64,000 nt of DNA from UBA7672 sp044224605. GTDB taxonomy: Bacteria > Pseudomonadota > Alphaproteobacteria > Caulobacterales > Hyphomonadaceae. Positions within the stretch are counted from its first letter, which is position 1. Each line of letters opens with the position of its first letter. Below the pieces are notes generated by a model. That model saw nothing but the letters and a program-made list of their open reading frames with translations. It searched no databases and had not been told where the DNA came from. The stretch is from contig JBGAKC010000005.1 in assembly GCA_044224605.1 (NCBI GenBank), positions 62,001 to 126,000 on the forward strand. The letters run 5' to 3'. A program made the translations under genes and the position numbers. This document shows, one piece after another, positions 17,871 through 26,668 of this stretch.

Positions 17871-18258
17871 TGCCGTCCTCCGGGGAGATGCTGTCGAGTT
17901 CGTCCTTCAGCGACTGGAGTTCGTCGGCTGAAAGCGTCTCGTTTCTGATGAGGTGTTGCGCCAGCTCGGTCGGCGAGCCTTCGAAGAAGGTCGACACCAC
18001 CTTGCGCAGCGCGCGGGTGCGCGCTTCCGCGCGCGAGACAGTCGGCTTGTAGATGAAGGCGCGTCCGTCCTGGCGCGGCTTCACGTAGTCCTTGTCGGTG
18101 AGGATACGCAGCAGCGTCAGCACGGTGTTGTAGGCGACCGGATAGCTGTCCTCGAGCGCGTCGGTCACGTCCCGCACACTCGCCTCCCCCTTCTCCCACA
18201 GCACGCGCATGATGCGCTGCTCGGCTTCGGTCAGAACATCGGATCGTGGCTTGGGCAT
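17863..18258 (-). CDS. BlaI/MecI-family transcriptional repressor
   Basis: A 131-residue winged-helix repressor. The N-terminal domain has the family pattern LTEAEQRIMRVLWEKGEAS, a recognition region AYNTVLTLLRILTDKDYV and the wing. The C-terminal helices carry the dimerisation and cleavage region (FFEGSPTELAQHLIRNE). In the family, a partner M56 protease triggers cleavage and release of the DNA; here the partner gene overlaps by 8 bp. ATG 18258 begins the conserved MPKPRSDVLTEAE. Two AACTA-N6-TAGTT palindromes upstream suggest autoregulation. Confidence 0.94.
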   Translation of the reverse strand: MPKPRSDVLTEAEQRIMRVLWEKGEASVRDVTDALEDSYPVAYNTVLTLLRILTDKDYVKPRQDGRAFIYKPTVSRAEARTRALRKVVSTFFEGSPTELAQHLIRNETLSADELQSLKDELDSISPEDGNE

Positions 18259-18330
18259 GGCGTCTCTTTTTTTCCGGAGCCTTGCGGCCCTGTCTCTTCT
18301 CACCCGGCGTCCTGACCGATCGCCTTGGAC

Positions 18331-18394
18331 AACTAGTTCCTTAGGACTTGGACCTTCCGATTTATCGTTTATCGAGTCAACTAGGTTTCTAGTT
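18331..18394. promoter_or_regulatory. Two AACTA-N6-TAGTT palindromes upstream of blaI
   Basis: AACTA-GTTCCT-TAGGA (18331-18346, 8 of 10 arm bases) and a perfect AACTA-GGTTTC-TAGTT (18379-18394). The second copy extends to CAACTAGGTTTCTAGTT, nearly identical to the site at 1931-1947. They lie 73 and 121 bp upstream of the blaI start, in the 371-bp gap shared with the divergent secreted-protein gene at 18630. Nothing else was recognised in that gap. Confidence 0.65.
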
Positions 18395-18629
18395 TCGACC
18401 CTGCCTTTTCTCGCGCCCGCCCGCTTGCGGGATGCCTCAAAGCTTTCCGGAAGGAAAGAATTGGCCTCTCCAAGTAAACCCAGATCAATCGAAGCAATCA
18501 CCGGCCAGGGCCGAGGTGCAGAAACAGTCGCGTTTCCACGAAAACTTGGCATGGACTCGTGAACTGTGTCGATGGAACTGCGTTGCGTGTACCAGAGGGG
18601 CAATTGCGCCCGCTTTCTGGAGAATAGAC

Positions 18630-19226
18630 ATGACCCGTATGGCATTCCTCGCAGGTATCGCGCTGGCCGCCCTCACGGCGTTGCCTGCGAACGCGCAGCT
18701 CGGCCTTGGCGGAGGCGGCGGCCTCGGCGGAAACGTCGGAGGCGCAACTGGCGCCATCACCGGCAATGCCGGCGGATCGATCAGCGGCGCGGTCGATACC
18801 GAGCGCACGGTTGGCGGCGCGACGGCTGCCGGCCAGCGTGCGAAGGAAAAAGCCGCGAAGGCCGCGGCCGCCGCCAGGGCGAAGGCCGACCAGCAATCGC
18901 AGGCGATCAGATCGTCCGAACCGCAGCTTGGGCTCGGCAGTCAGGGCGCCGGCCAGGTGCAGCTCCCGGGCGTCAGCGCCGGCGGCCAGGGTTCCGGCTC
19001 AGCCACCGGCGATACGACAGGCATAACCGGCGCTGGGAAAAGCGCCGTGACCTCGACAACCGACAAGGCCAGGCAAGCCGCCGCGAAAGCCAAGGCCGCC
19101 GCCGAAGCGAACAAGCCGACGGTCAGCGCCGGCGCTTCGGGTTCAGGCAGCGCCACACTAACCACGGAAGGCGCATCCGCCTCAGCCTCCGGCTCAACCG
19201 ACGCCTCGGCCTCGAAACCGCACTAG
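18630..19226 (+). CDS. Secreted Gly/Ala/Ser-rich low-complexity protein
   Basis: A 198-residue protein with a signal peptide ending LPANAQ, then a Gly-rich stretch (LGLGGGGGLGGNVGG), an Ala/Lys helix (about 70-90), a Gly/Ser-rich section, another Ala/Lys helix (about 145-160) and a Ser/Ala-rich tail. There are no cysteines or catalytic motifs. ATG 18630 follows GGAG at good spacing; the longer upstream frame overlaps the blaI promoter and is discarded. It diverges from blaI, so it could share the BlaI sites, but they lie over 230 bp upstream of its start. Function unknown; an envelope or matrix role is possible. Confidence 0.7.
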   Translation: MTRMAFLAGIALAALTALPANAQLGLGGGGGLGGNVGGATGAITGNAGGSISGAVDTERTVGGATAAGQRAKEKAAKAAAAARAKADQQSQAIRSSEPQLGLGSQGAGQVQLPGVSAGGQGSGSATGDTTGITGAGKSAVTSTTDKARQAAAKAKAAAEANKPTVSAGASGSGSATLTTEGASASASGSTDASASKPH

Positions 19227-19247
19227 ACTATCCTACCCCGTCACCAG

Positions 19248-19269
19248 CGGCCGGAGGCAACTCCGGTCG
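19248..19269. terminator. GCAA-loop hairpin between convergent genes
   Basis: CCGGAG (19251-19256) pairs with CTCCGG (19261-19266) across a GCAA tetraloop, extended to nine pairs with one G-T. No T tract follows on either side, so it may act as a transcript-end stabiliser instead of a classic terminator. Confidence 0.35.
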
Positions 19270-19277
19270 CCCTCCAA

Positions 19278-20285
19278 TCAACCAGCCGACGGGAAAGACA
19301 TCGGATCTTCCGGCTCGAGCCCGAATGACCCTTTCGGATTGCCGTAATCGCCCACGAGCAGCTCGTAATGCAGATGCATCGGGATCTGATAGCTTCCTGT
19401 GTTGCCCATCAGTCCCAGCTGCTCGCCGGCCTTCACCTTGACGCCAGGCGACAACCCTTTGCCGAACGAGGCCAGGTGTGCATAGCGCGTGTAAACGCCG
19501 CCGCCATGATCGATCAGGATCATGTTGCCGTAGTCATCGCGATACTTCATCTCGATGATCTGACCATCGCCTCCTGCCAGCACGGGCACGCCGATATCCG
19601 CATGATAGTCCACGCCCTTGTGCAGGCGTTCGGATCGCGTGCCGAAGCCTGATGACAGGCACGCGCCCGGCGTCGGGAAGGTCGCGATCTTCACACTCTT
19701 CACGAGCACGAACGGCTTGTACGCCGTGACAATGCTGTTTGCGCTTGCAGGCGCGTTCGACACTTCCATGCGGGGACAAAGTTCAAGGCTCGCAGCAAAG
19801 ACCTTGGCAAGATCGCCGGAAGGCGCAGCCGGAATCAGCACCTGCTTCGGCGATGGCGCAACGCCGGCCTCTGGCGCAGCAGGCGTATGCGCAGGCGCCG
19901 CTGGCGCTCCCGGCGCTGCGCGATGCGGAGGCGCCGGAGCGACGGCGACCGTCATGCCCTTCGGCACAGCCGTCGCCTGATCCATCGCGAGGTTGTCGAG
20001 CTGCTCTTCCAGCGTGCCATTGTCGCGCTCAACGGTGATCACCTCACCTGCAGCCAGTGCGATGTCGCCGATCTGCGCCTTCAGGCGATTGAGCGTTTCA
20101 TCGGGCAGCAATTCCTGAAGCCCCGCGAGGTTGATCGTCTCGAGCCGCACCTTCGCGCGAAGATCGTTCGCGCTCCTGTCGACCGCATCCGTCCAATCCG
20201 GGGGCGCCGGCCAGATGCTGCCGCCAAGCCAGCCGAGAAACCCCGTTCCTCCGGCCAGAGCCGAAACCAGCAATGTTCTGATCAT
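19278..20285 (-). CDS. M23-family (LytM/DUF348-type) peptidase
   Basis: A 335-residue protein with a single N-terminal membrane anchor or signal segment (about 4-25), a helical region, an Ala/Pro-rich linker (about 110-150) and a C-terminal M23 domain. The zinc ligands are visible as HKGVDY (His and Asp), and later MHLHYELLVG (HxH), so the enzyme looks active. M23 enzymes cut peptidoglycan cross-links; some are linked to cell division or shape. The gene is single, convergent with the Gly/Ala-rich protein, with 183 bp upstream. Start at ATG 20285 fits the signal segment. Confidence 0.88.
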   Translation of the reverse strand: MIRTLLVSALAGGTGFLGWLGGSIWPAPPDWTDAVDRSANDLRAKVRLETINLAGLQELLPDETLNRLKAQIGDIALAAGEVITVERDNGTLEEQLDNLAMDQATAVPKGMTVAVAPAPPHRAAPGAPAAPAHTPAAPEAGVAPSPKQVLIPAAPSGDLAKVFAASLELCPRMEVSNAPASANSIVTAYKPFVLVKSVKIATFPTPGACLSSGFGTRSERLHKGVDYHADIGVPVLAGGDGQIIEMKYRDDYGNMILIDHGGGVYTRYAHLASFGKGLSPGVKVKAGEQLGLMGNTGSYQIPMHLHYELLVGDYGNPKGSFGLEPEDPMSFPSAG

Positions 20286-20468
20286 GTCCCCTGCTCCACC
20301 CGACCCGCGACCCGGAGCAGTCTTTGCCGCCCTCTCAGCGAAAGCCTATGCCCCGGTCACACGGGAGTCAGCCTTCCGGCGCATGAACATGCGGACAGGT
20401 GGGAAGAGCAGAACAAAGCCGGATCGCTTCAGGCTAGATCCAACCCGCCTCATGGCGGGACTGAACAC

Positions 20469-21206
20469 CTAATCCTCGCGCTTCACGCGGGCTTTGCCGC
20501 GGCCAATGGCCAGCGCCTTGATCGCGCCGCGGAAAGTGCTGACTTCCTGCGACGTCCACCCTGCACGCGTGAAGGCGTTGCGCAGGTTCTGCACCATTGG
20601 CGGTTTCTTGGACTCTGGAAAGAAGAAGCCGGCGCGATCGAGTTCATCCTCGAAATGCTCCATCATACCGATCAGTTCTTCGCGCGTGGCCGGCGCACCA
20701 ACGCCTTCGAACGCCGGCGGCGGTCCGCTCGCCTGCGCATCCGCAAACCCATGCGCCACCAGCGCCACGGCCTGCGCGAGGTTCAGCGACGCGAACGACG
20801 AGGCCACCGGGAAGGACAGGATCGCATCGCTCAGGGCCACCGCCTCGTTCGGCAACCCCGCGCGCTCCGCCCCGAACAGCACGGCTGTACGCCCCGCCGT
20901 AGCGCGTATCTTCGCGACCGCCTCGCCAGCCCCGAACACCGGCTTCTCCATCCCGCGCGGCCGCGCCGTCGTCGCGATAACCGCGGCACAATCTGCAATC
21001 GCGTCCTCGACACGCTCGAACACGCTGACCTTCACCACGCCCGGCAACGCCCCCGCGCTCATCGTCTCCGCAGCCGGGTTGGGCCATCCATCACGCGGCC
21101 TCACCAGCCGCAGGTCATGCAGTGCGAAATTCGCCATCACGCGCGCCGCAGCGCCAATGTTCTCGCCCATCTGCGGGGCGACGAGGATGAAACAGGGGCT
21201 GGCCAT
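20469..21206 (-). CDS. tRNA/rRNA 2'-O-methyltransferase, TrmJ type
   Basis: A 245-residue SPOUT methyltransferase. Motif 1 is seen as NIGAAARVMANF, motif 2 as LFGAERAGLPNEAV and motif 3 as SLNLAQAVALVAHG, the knot that binds S-adenosylmethionine. The 70-residue C-terminal extension (EELIGMMEHFEDELDRAGFF) is characteristic of TrmJ, which methylates position 32 of tRNA. The frame opens with TTG at 21209; ATG 21206 is preferred and lies 3 bp after the stop of the VOC gene, with which it forms an operon. Confidence 0.9.
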   Translation of the reverse strand: MASPCFILVAPQMGENIGAAARVMANFALHDLRLVRPRDGWPNPAAETMSAGALPGVVKVSVFERVEDAIADCAAVIATTARPRGMEKPVFGAGEAVAKIRATAGRTAVLFGAERAGLPNEAVALSDAILSFPVASSFASLNLAQAVALVAHGFADAQASGPPPAFEGVGAPATREELIGMMEHFEDELDRAGFFFPESKKPPMVQNLRNAFTRAGWTSQEVSTFRGAIKALAIGRGKARVKRED

Positions 21207-21209
21207 CAA

Positions 21210-21629
21210 CTACGCCTTGTCCGTCTTCAGCTCGATCTGGTGATCCCACGGATCGCGGATGTACCAGGAGTAGCCCTGACCCTTGGCGCCGGATCGCATA
21301 CCCTCTTCCTCGATCACAAGCCCATGCGTCTTGAGGTGCGCCTCCATCCCCGCCTTCGTGACCGGCCCGATCTCGACGCAGAAATGATCCATGTTCCTGC
21401 CGCCATCGACCGGCGGCTTCGCCCATCTGCCCTGTGCGCTGCCTGCATCAACCAGGTCGATCATCGAGGCGCCACAGCGCAGCTGGACCATACCGAACTT
21501 CCGGAGGTCGCCCTCCTCGGTCGCGCCGACCACATCAGCATACCATTTCACGGCCCGGTCGAGCCCATCGACGATCAGCACGACATGATCGATGGCGCGA
21601 AGCTCGAAGGGCGGGCTTTTCCCGGTCAT
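21210..21629 (-). CDS. VOC-family (glyoxalase-like) protein
   Basis: A 139-residue vicinal oxygen chelate protein with the expected repeats: AIDHVVLIVDGLDRAVKWYADVVG at the start and DHFCVEIGP, then a C-terminal WYIRDPWDHQIELK with the conserved metal glutamate. His, Glu and His positions agree with a metal-binding fold, but the reaction is not known. ATG 21629 has GAGGAA 7 bp upstream; the frame to 21680 is discarded. It is followed directly by trmJ and is divergent from icd, with 127 bp between. Confidence 0.85.
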   Translation of the reverse strand: MTGKSPPFELRAIDHVVLIVDGLDRAVKWYADVVGATEEGDLRKFGMVQLRCGASMIDLVDAGSAQGRWAKPPVDGGRNMDHFCVEIGPVTKAGMEAHLKTHGLVIEEEGMRSGAKGQGYSWYIRDPWDHQIELKTDKA

Positions 21630-21756
21630 TGGAACTTCCTCGCGACGTGTTTTTCGGGGGCGTATTGTGCCCGTAACCATGTCTGATATAGCCCGGCCCA
21701 GAACCCCCGCGCCAGAACCCTATCTGGCCGGTTACGTCGCCTTTCAGGAGCTTTTC

Positions 21757-22974
21757 ATGGCCGTCATCAAGGTTGCAAACCCCGTCGTCGAAATGGACGG
21801 GGACGAGATGACCCGCATCATCTGGGCGCTCATCAAGGAACGCCTGATCCTGCCGTACCTCGACATCGACCTGAAGTATTACGACCTGTCGATCGAGAAC
21901 CGCGACGCCACCAACGACCAGGTCACCATCGACTCGGCCGAAGCCACGAAAAAGTACGGCGTCGCCGTGAAGTGCGCGACGATCACGCCGGACGAAGCCC
22001 GCGTCGAAGAGTTCAAGCTGAAGAAGATGTGGAAGTCGCCCAACGGCACGATCCGCAACATCCTCGACGGCGTCGTCTTCCGCGAGCCGATCGTGATGAA
22101 GAACGTGCCGCGCCTCGTGCCGGGCTGGACGCAACCGGTCGTGGTCGGCCGTCACGCCTTCGGTGACCAGTATCGCGCGACCGACTTCAGGGTGCCGGGC
22201 GCCGGCAAGCTGACGATCAAGTTCCAGCCGGCTGATGGCGGTCCCGCCATCGAGCACGAAGTGTTCGACTTCAAATCCCCGGGCATCGCCATGGGCATGT
22301 TCAACGTCGACAAGTCGATCCGCGACTTCGCGCGCGCCTCGTTCAACTTCGGCCTGCAGCGTAAATGGCCGGTCTATCTCTCGACCAAGAACACGATCCT
22401 CAAGGCCTATGACGGCCGCTTCAAGGACATCTTCCAGGAAGTGTTCGACGCCGAGTTCGCCGACAAGTTCAAGGAGTTCGGCGGCACGTATGAGCACCGT
22501 CTCATCGACGACATGGTCGCAGCCTGCCTCAAATGGTCGGGCGGCTATGTCTGGGCGTGCAAGAACTATGACGGCGACGTGCAGTCCGACACGGTGGCGC
22601 AGGGCTATGGCTCGCTCGGCCTGATGACCTCGGTGCTGATGACGCCGGATGGCAAGACGGTGGAAGCCGAAGCCGCCCACGGCACAGTGACGCGCCACTA
22701 CCGCGCCCACCAGCAAGGCAAGTCGACCTCGACCAACTCGGTCGCCTCGATCTTCGCCTGGACGCGCGGCCTTGCCCACCGCGCCAAGCTCGACAGCAAC
22801 GCCGAACTCGCGAAGTTTGCGACGACGCTGGAACGCACGGTCATCGACACGGTCGAAGCCGGTTTCATGACGAAGGACCTCTCGCTCCTCATCGGCCCGG
22901 ATCAACCCTGGCTCACGACGGAAGGCTTCATCGAGAAGATTGCCTCGAACTTCCAGGACGCAATGTCGAAATAG
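21757..22974 (+). CDS. icd: NADP-dependent isocitrate dehydrogenase
   Basis: A 405-residue TCA-cycle enzyme converting isocitrate to 2-oxoglutarate with NADP. It starts with MAVIKVANPVVEMDGDEMTR and carries the substrate-binding stretch SPNGTIRNILDG, the metal-site aspartates in DDMVAACLKWSGG, and the GTVTRHYR signature. Sequence and length place it in the eukaryote-like dimeric subfamily typical of alphaproteobacteria. ATG 21757 follows CAGGAG. A strong terminator follows the stop. Its product feeds the glutamate synthase encoded at the end of the window. Confidence 0.97.
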   Translation: MAVIKVANPVVEMDGDEMTRIIWALIKERLILPYLDIDLKYYDLSIENRDATNDQVTIDSAEATKKYGVAVKCATITPDEARVEEFKLKKMWKSPNGTIRNILDGVVFREPIVMKNVPRLVPGWTQPVVVGRHAFGDQYRATDFRVPGAGKLTIKFQPADGGPAIEHEVFDFKSPGIAMGMFNVDKSIRDFARASFNFGLQRKWPVYLSTKNTILKAYDGRFKDIFQEVFDAEFADKFKEFGGTYEHRLIDDMVAACLKWSGGYVWACKNYDGDVQSDTVAQGYGSLGLMTSVLMTPDGKTVEAEAAHGTVTRHYRAHQQGKSTSTNSVASIFAWTRGLAHRAKLDSNAELAKFATTLERTVIDTVEAGFMTKDLSLLIGPDQPWLTTEGFIEKIASNFQDAMSK

Positions 22975-22996
22975 GCTTCGCGCAAGCGACAGACAC

Positions 22997-23026
22997 AAAG
23001 GCCCGCGGATCGCTCCGCGGGCCTTT
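22997..23026 (+). terminator. Rho-independent terminator of icd
   Basis: AAAGGCCCGCGGA (22997-23009) pairs perfectly with TCCGCGGGCCTTT (23014-23026), a 13-bp stem with a four-base loop, followed by CTTGT. It also serves the convergent lipoprotein gene, as the A run at its left end gives a T run on the other strand. Confidence 0.85.
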
Positions 23027-23038
23027 CTTGTCTCCCGG

Positions 23039-23602
23039 CTATCGAATGCCGAGGATCACATCCTTCAGCGCAGCTTCCATCTCACCCTGAAGCGGATCGA
23101 GACCGCGCGCCTCGAATGCGCCTCCCTTCTGCCGGCGATGTGGAATGCTGCGCAGGGTGGCGCCGGTCTGCACATCAACTGCATCGAGCGTGAACTTCAC
23201 ATCACTCCAGGTGCTCCACAGAGCGGGAAAGGACAGGATCGCAATCGGACCGAGCTCATCGATATGAATGAGCAAAGCCGTATTCGCGCCTTCCGCCCTT
23301 GCGGCTGCAAGCGCATCGGATGCGCCGGCATCGGCGACAACATCCAGCACCCTCGACGAGGACGCACAGGTTATTGCGGGCGCTACGGCGTCTATCGCCT
23401 TTCTGGCGATCTCCTCGCGCACCTTCGGCTCCTTCTGGTCCGGCCGCCAGCGTGTGAGTGGCGCGATCACGACCTTGCCCAGGGAAACGCCGGGGGCGCA
23501 GAGCGGCGCCTGCACGGGGAAACGTTCCGCCCCTGGCGGCGCGGACGCACATGCGGCAGTTGAGCCCAGCAAGAGCGCAGTGGCGTAATGACGAAGGTCC
23601 AT
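23039..23602 (-). CDS. Exported protein of unknown function, probable lipoprotein
   Basis: A 187-residue protein with a signal peptide ending GSTAAC, a lipobox-like site. The mature part has two further cysteines (APLCAPG and AITCASSS) and a C-terminal segment with a possible beta-sheet core (NTALLIHIDELGPIAIL). No known domain was recognised; the mixed alpha/beta pattern resembles lipoproteins that contact other envelope proteins. Start ATG 23602 follows GGGGAGG. It lies 59 bp upstream of nothing on its strand except alaS, whose stop-to-start gap makes co-transcription unlikely. Confidence 0.75.
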   Translation of the reverse strand: MDLRHYATALLLGSTAACASAPPGAERFPVQAPLCAPGVSLGKVVIAPLTRWRPDQKEPKVREEIARKAIDAVAPAITCASSSRVLDVVADAGASDALAAARAEGANTALLIHIDELGPIAILSFPALWSTWSDVKFTLDAVDVQTGATLRSIPHRRQKGGAFEARGLDPLQGEMEAALKDVILGIR

Positions 23603-23661
23603 TCGATCCTCCCCTTCGGGAAATGATGCGAGTCCCGCAACGCTTCGTCAAATCGTACGGA

Positions 23662-26355
23662 TCAACCCGCCAGTGCAGCCTTCACGGCCGCGATGGCGTC
23701 GTTGGCCTTCGAACCATCCGGCCCGCCGCCTTGCGCCATGTCCGGACGCCCGCCGCCCTTGGCGCCGCCGACAGCTTGAACTGCCTTGGTCACGAGATCG
23801 CCAGCCGGGAACCGCTTGGTCAGGTCATCGGTGACGCCGACGACGACGGTAGCCTTGCCTTCGCTGGTCGCGACGAACACGACGACGCCTGAGCCGACCG
23901 ACTTCTTGGCTTCATCAGCCAGTCCCTTGAGATCCTTCGCCGGCACATCGACGACCTTGCCGATGAACTTGACGCCATTGATGACTTCCGGGCCGGACGC
24001 AGCACCGCCGCCGCCCATGGCGAGCTTCTTGCGGGCATCGGCGAGTTCGGCTTCGAGTTTCTTGCGCAGCTCGACGAGTTGGGCAACGCGGGCAGGCGCA
24101 TCCGCAATCGGCGCCTTGAACTGATCCGCGATCTCGCGGGCGATCGCGCCGCGCGACTTGAGGAAGTCCAGCGCAGCCGCGCCCGTCACGCCCTCGATCC
24201 GGCGCACGCCTTGCGCCACGCCGCCTTCGGACGTGACCACGAACACGGCGATGTCGCCCGTGCGCGCGACGTGCGTGCCGCCGCAGAGTTCGACGGAGTA
24301 GGGCGCGTTGGCTTCGCTGACGGAATTGCCGAGGCGCAGCACGCGCACCTCATCGCCGTACTTCTCGCCGAACAGCGCCATCGCGCCGGCCTCGATTGCC
24401 TTGTCCGGCGCCATCACGCGAATTTCCGCTGGCGCGTTCTGCCGGACTACCGCGTTCACTTCGGCCTCGACCGCTTCGATCTCTTCGCGCGTCATCGGCT
24501 GCGTGTGTGAGAAGTCGAAGCGGAAATAGTCGGCCTCGACCAGTGAACCTTTCTGCGTGACGTGCTTGCCGAGCTTGTTGCGCAGCGCCGCGTGCAACAG
24601 GTGGGTCGCCGAATGATTGGCGCGGATCTTCGCGCGCCGCACGCGGTCGATCTTCATCTCCGCGAGGTCGCCGGCCTTGGCGGCGCCGGACAGCATTTCG
24701 CCAACATGCGCGAACACGTCGCCCGCACGTTTCTGCACGTCGTCGACACGGAAGCGACCGCCGCCGGCAAAGAAGATCTCGCCCTTATCGCCCGCCTGGC
24801 CCCCGCTCTCGGCATAGAACGGTGTCTGGTCGAACACGAGTTCGGCCTTGTCGCCGGTCTTCAGCGCCTTCGCCTGCACGCCGGCGACCAGCGCCGTCTT
24901 CAGGTGGCCGGAGGTTTCCTCGAACTCATAGCCCTGGAAGCTGGTAGCGCCGGAAGCATCGCGCACGGAATGCCAGACGGCATCCGAGCCATCGCCCGCG
25001 GTGAACTTCGAGTGTTCCTGGCTGCGCGTGCGCTGTTCCTCCATCGCCGCGTTGTAGCCGGGCTCGTCGACCGTCATGCCACGCGCACGGAGCACATCCT
25101 GCGTGAGGTCGAGCGGAAAGCCGTACGTGTCGTAGAGCTTGAAGGCGACATCGCCCTTGAGCACGCCGCCCTTGCCCAGCGAAGCGGTCTCTTCATCCAG
25201 CAGCGCAAGGCCGCGACCGAGCGTGCGCTGGAACGACTGCTCTTCCTGCTGGAAGGCGCTTTCGATGGCGGGCCGGGCGCGAACGAGGTCAGGATAGGCA
25301 TCGCCCATCTCCTGTCCCAGCGCGCCGACGAGCTGATACATGTTCGGTTCGCGCGTGCCGAGGATGTGCGCGTGGCGCATGGCGCGGCGCATGATGCGGC
25401 GGAGCACATAGCCCCTGCCCTCGTTCGACGGCGAGACGCCATCGGAGATGAGGAAGCACGCCGAGCGCAAGTGATCGGCGATGACGCGGAAGGAGGCGGT
25501 CTGCTCGCCCTGCGCCTTCACCTTGTAGAGCTCTTCGCCCGCATTGATGAGGTTCACGAACAGGTCCGTCTCGAACACCGAATCGACGCCCTGCATGATC
25601 GCCGAGATGCGCTCGAGGCCCATGCCCGTGTCGATCGATGGCTTGGGCAGGGATACGCGCGGGCGGCCATCGTTGAACTGCTCGTACTGCATGAAGACGA
25701 GGTTCCAGAATTCGAGGAACCGGTCGCCATCCTGCCCGGCCGAGCCGGGCGGACCACCCCAGATGTGGTCGCCACGGTCGATGAAGATTTCCGAGCACGG
25801 ACCGCACGGGCCGGTGTCACCCATCATCCAGAAATTGTCGTTGGTGGGGATGCGGATGATGCGGCTGTCCGGCAGGCCGGCGATCTTCTTCCAGAGACCG
25901 TGAGCCTCGTCATCGTCGTGGTAGACAGTGACGAGCAGCTTGTCCTTCGGCAGCTGGAAATCGCGCGTGACCAGCGTCCAGGCATGCTCGATCGCGAGTT
26001 CCTTGAAGTAGTCGCCGAACGAAAAGTTGCCGAGCATCTCGAAGAAGGTGAGATGGCGCGCGGTGTAGCCGACATTGTCGAGGTCGTTGTGCTTGCCGCC
26101 CGCGCGGACACATTTCTGCGACGTCGCAGCCCTTGGAGCAAAAGGCTTCTCGACGCCAGTGAAGATGTTCTTGAACTGCACCATGCCTGCATTGGTGAAC
26201 AGCAGGGTGTTGTCGCCCTGCGGCACCAGCGAAGAAGACGGCTTCACGGCGTGGCCGGCCTTGGCGAAATAGTCGAGGAAGGCCGCGCGGATGCCATTGA
26301 CCGATGACGGGACGCTCGAGGGCTTCGAGGAAGAAGGCGTGCTCTTGGACGTCAT
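23662..26355 (-). CDS. alaS: Alanyl-tRNA synthetase
   Basis: An 897-residue class II synthetase that charges tRNA-Ala. Order: catalytic domain (FTNAGMVQFKNIF; GRGYVLRRIMRRAMRHA), tRNA-recognition domain, an editing domain with the zinc ligands (NHSATHLLHAAL and CGGTHVARTGDI), and a C-terminal Ala/Lys-rich oligomerisation domain ending with the glycine-rich GGRPDMAQGGG. The N-terminus carries a Ser/Pro-rich stretch of about 20 residues that is not part of the family core. ATG 26355 follows AGGAG. Size is normal. Confidence 0.98.
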   Translation of the reverse strand: MTSKSTPSSSKPSSVPSSVNGIRAAFLDYFAKAGHAVKPSSSLVPQGDNTLLFTNAGMVQFKNIFTGVEKPFAPRAATSQKCVRAGGKHNDLDNVGYTARHLTFFEMLGNFSFGDYFKELAIEHAWTLVTRDFQLPKDKLLVTVYHDDDEAHGLWKKIAGLPDSRIIRIPTNDNFWMMGDTGPCGPCSEIFIDRGDHIWGGPPGSAGQDGDRFLEFWNLVFMQYEQFNDGRPRVSLPKPSIDTGMGLERISAIMQGVDSVFETDLFVNLINAGEELYKVKAQGEQTASFRVIADHLRSACFLISDGVSPSNEGRGYVLRRIMRRAMRHAHILGTREPNMYQLVGALGQEMGDAYPDLVRARPAIESAFQQEEQSFQRTLGRGLALLDEETASLGKGGVLKGDVAFKLYDTYGFPLDLTQDVLRARGMTVDEPGYNAAMEEQRTRSQEHSKFTAGDGSDAVWHSVRDASGATSFQGYEFEETSGHLKTALVAGVQAKALKTGDKAELVFDQTPFYAESGGQAGDKGEIFFAGGGRFRVDDVQKRAGDVFAHVGEMLSGAAKAGDLAEMKIDRVRRAKIRANHSATHLLHAALRNKLGKHVTQKGSLVEADYFRFDFSHTQPMTREEIEAVEAEVNAVVRQNAPAEIRVMAPDKAIEAGAMALFGEKYGDEVRVLRLGNSVSEANAPYSVELCGGTHVARTGDIAVFVVTSEGGVAQGVRRIEGVTGAAALDFLKSRGAIAREIADQFKAPIADAPARVAQLVELRKKLEAELADARKKLAMGGGGAASGPEVINGVKFIGKVVDVPAKDLKGLADEAKKSVGSGVVVFVATSEGKATVVVGVTDDLTKRFPAGDLVTKAVQAVGGAKGGGRPDMAQGGGPDGSKANDAIAAVKAALAG

Positions 26356-26668
26356 CGCAGGCTCCTGGGGTCACGAAGATCGGTCCGCCAAACCGAGGCG
26401 GCCCAATCCCCACGACCGGTAAGTTAAGGTCCCGCGGCCAGCCATCCCAGCCCGGCGCGCGAACCATGGGGCGGTATAAGGCGCGCACCCGCCACAGGCA
26501 ACGTCGCTAGCGCGCCGTTTCTGGCGCGATCGTCCACCGGAAATCCCCGAAAACGCAGCTCAAAACGCAGAAGACGCCGGTCGATCGAACCGGCGCCTCC
26601 CTGCACTGCCATGTGCCTACCCCTGACCGGCTGCGAACCCGGCTTCGGGAAACCCGCGGACCAGCGGC
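26356..26668. other. Intergenic region between recA and alaS
   Basis: 313 bases between two leftward genes. A hairpin that could end recA is at 26575-26595. Nothing else was recognised; short overlapping frames (26424-26612 and others) have no family resemblance. The alaS promoter is presumably in the left half. Confidence 0.5.
26575..26595 (-). terminator. Probable weak terminator of recA
   Basis: CGCCGGT (26575-26581) pairs perfectly with ACCGGCG (26589-26595) with a 7-nt loop. On the leftward strand it is followed by TCTTCTGCGTTTTG, which is only moderately T-rich. It lies about 75 bp past the recA stop. Confidence 0.4.

Noticed and set aside
15501..18258. A beta-lactam resistance operon (blaI-blaR1)
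   Set aside because: No beta-lactamase or penicillin-binding protein gene is nearby and the M56 protein lacks the sensor domain, so the family name does not imply resistance.
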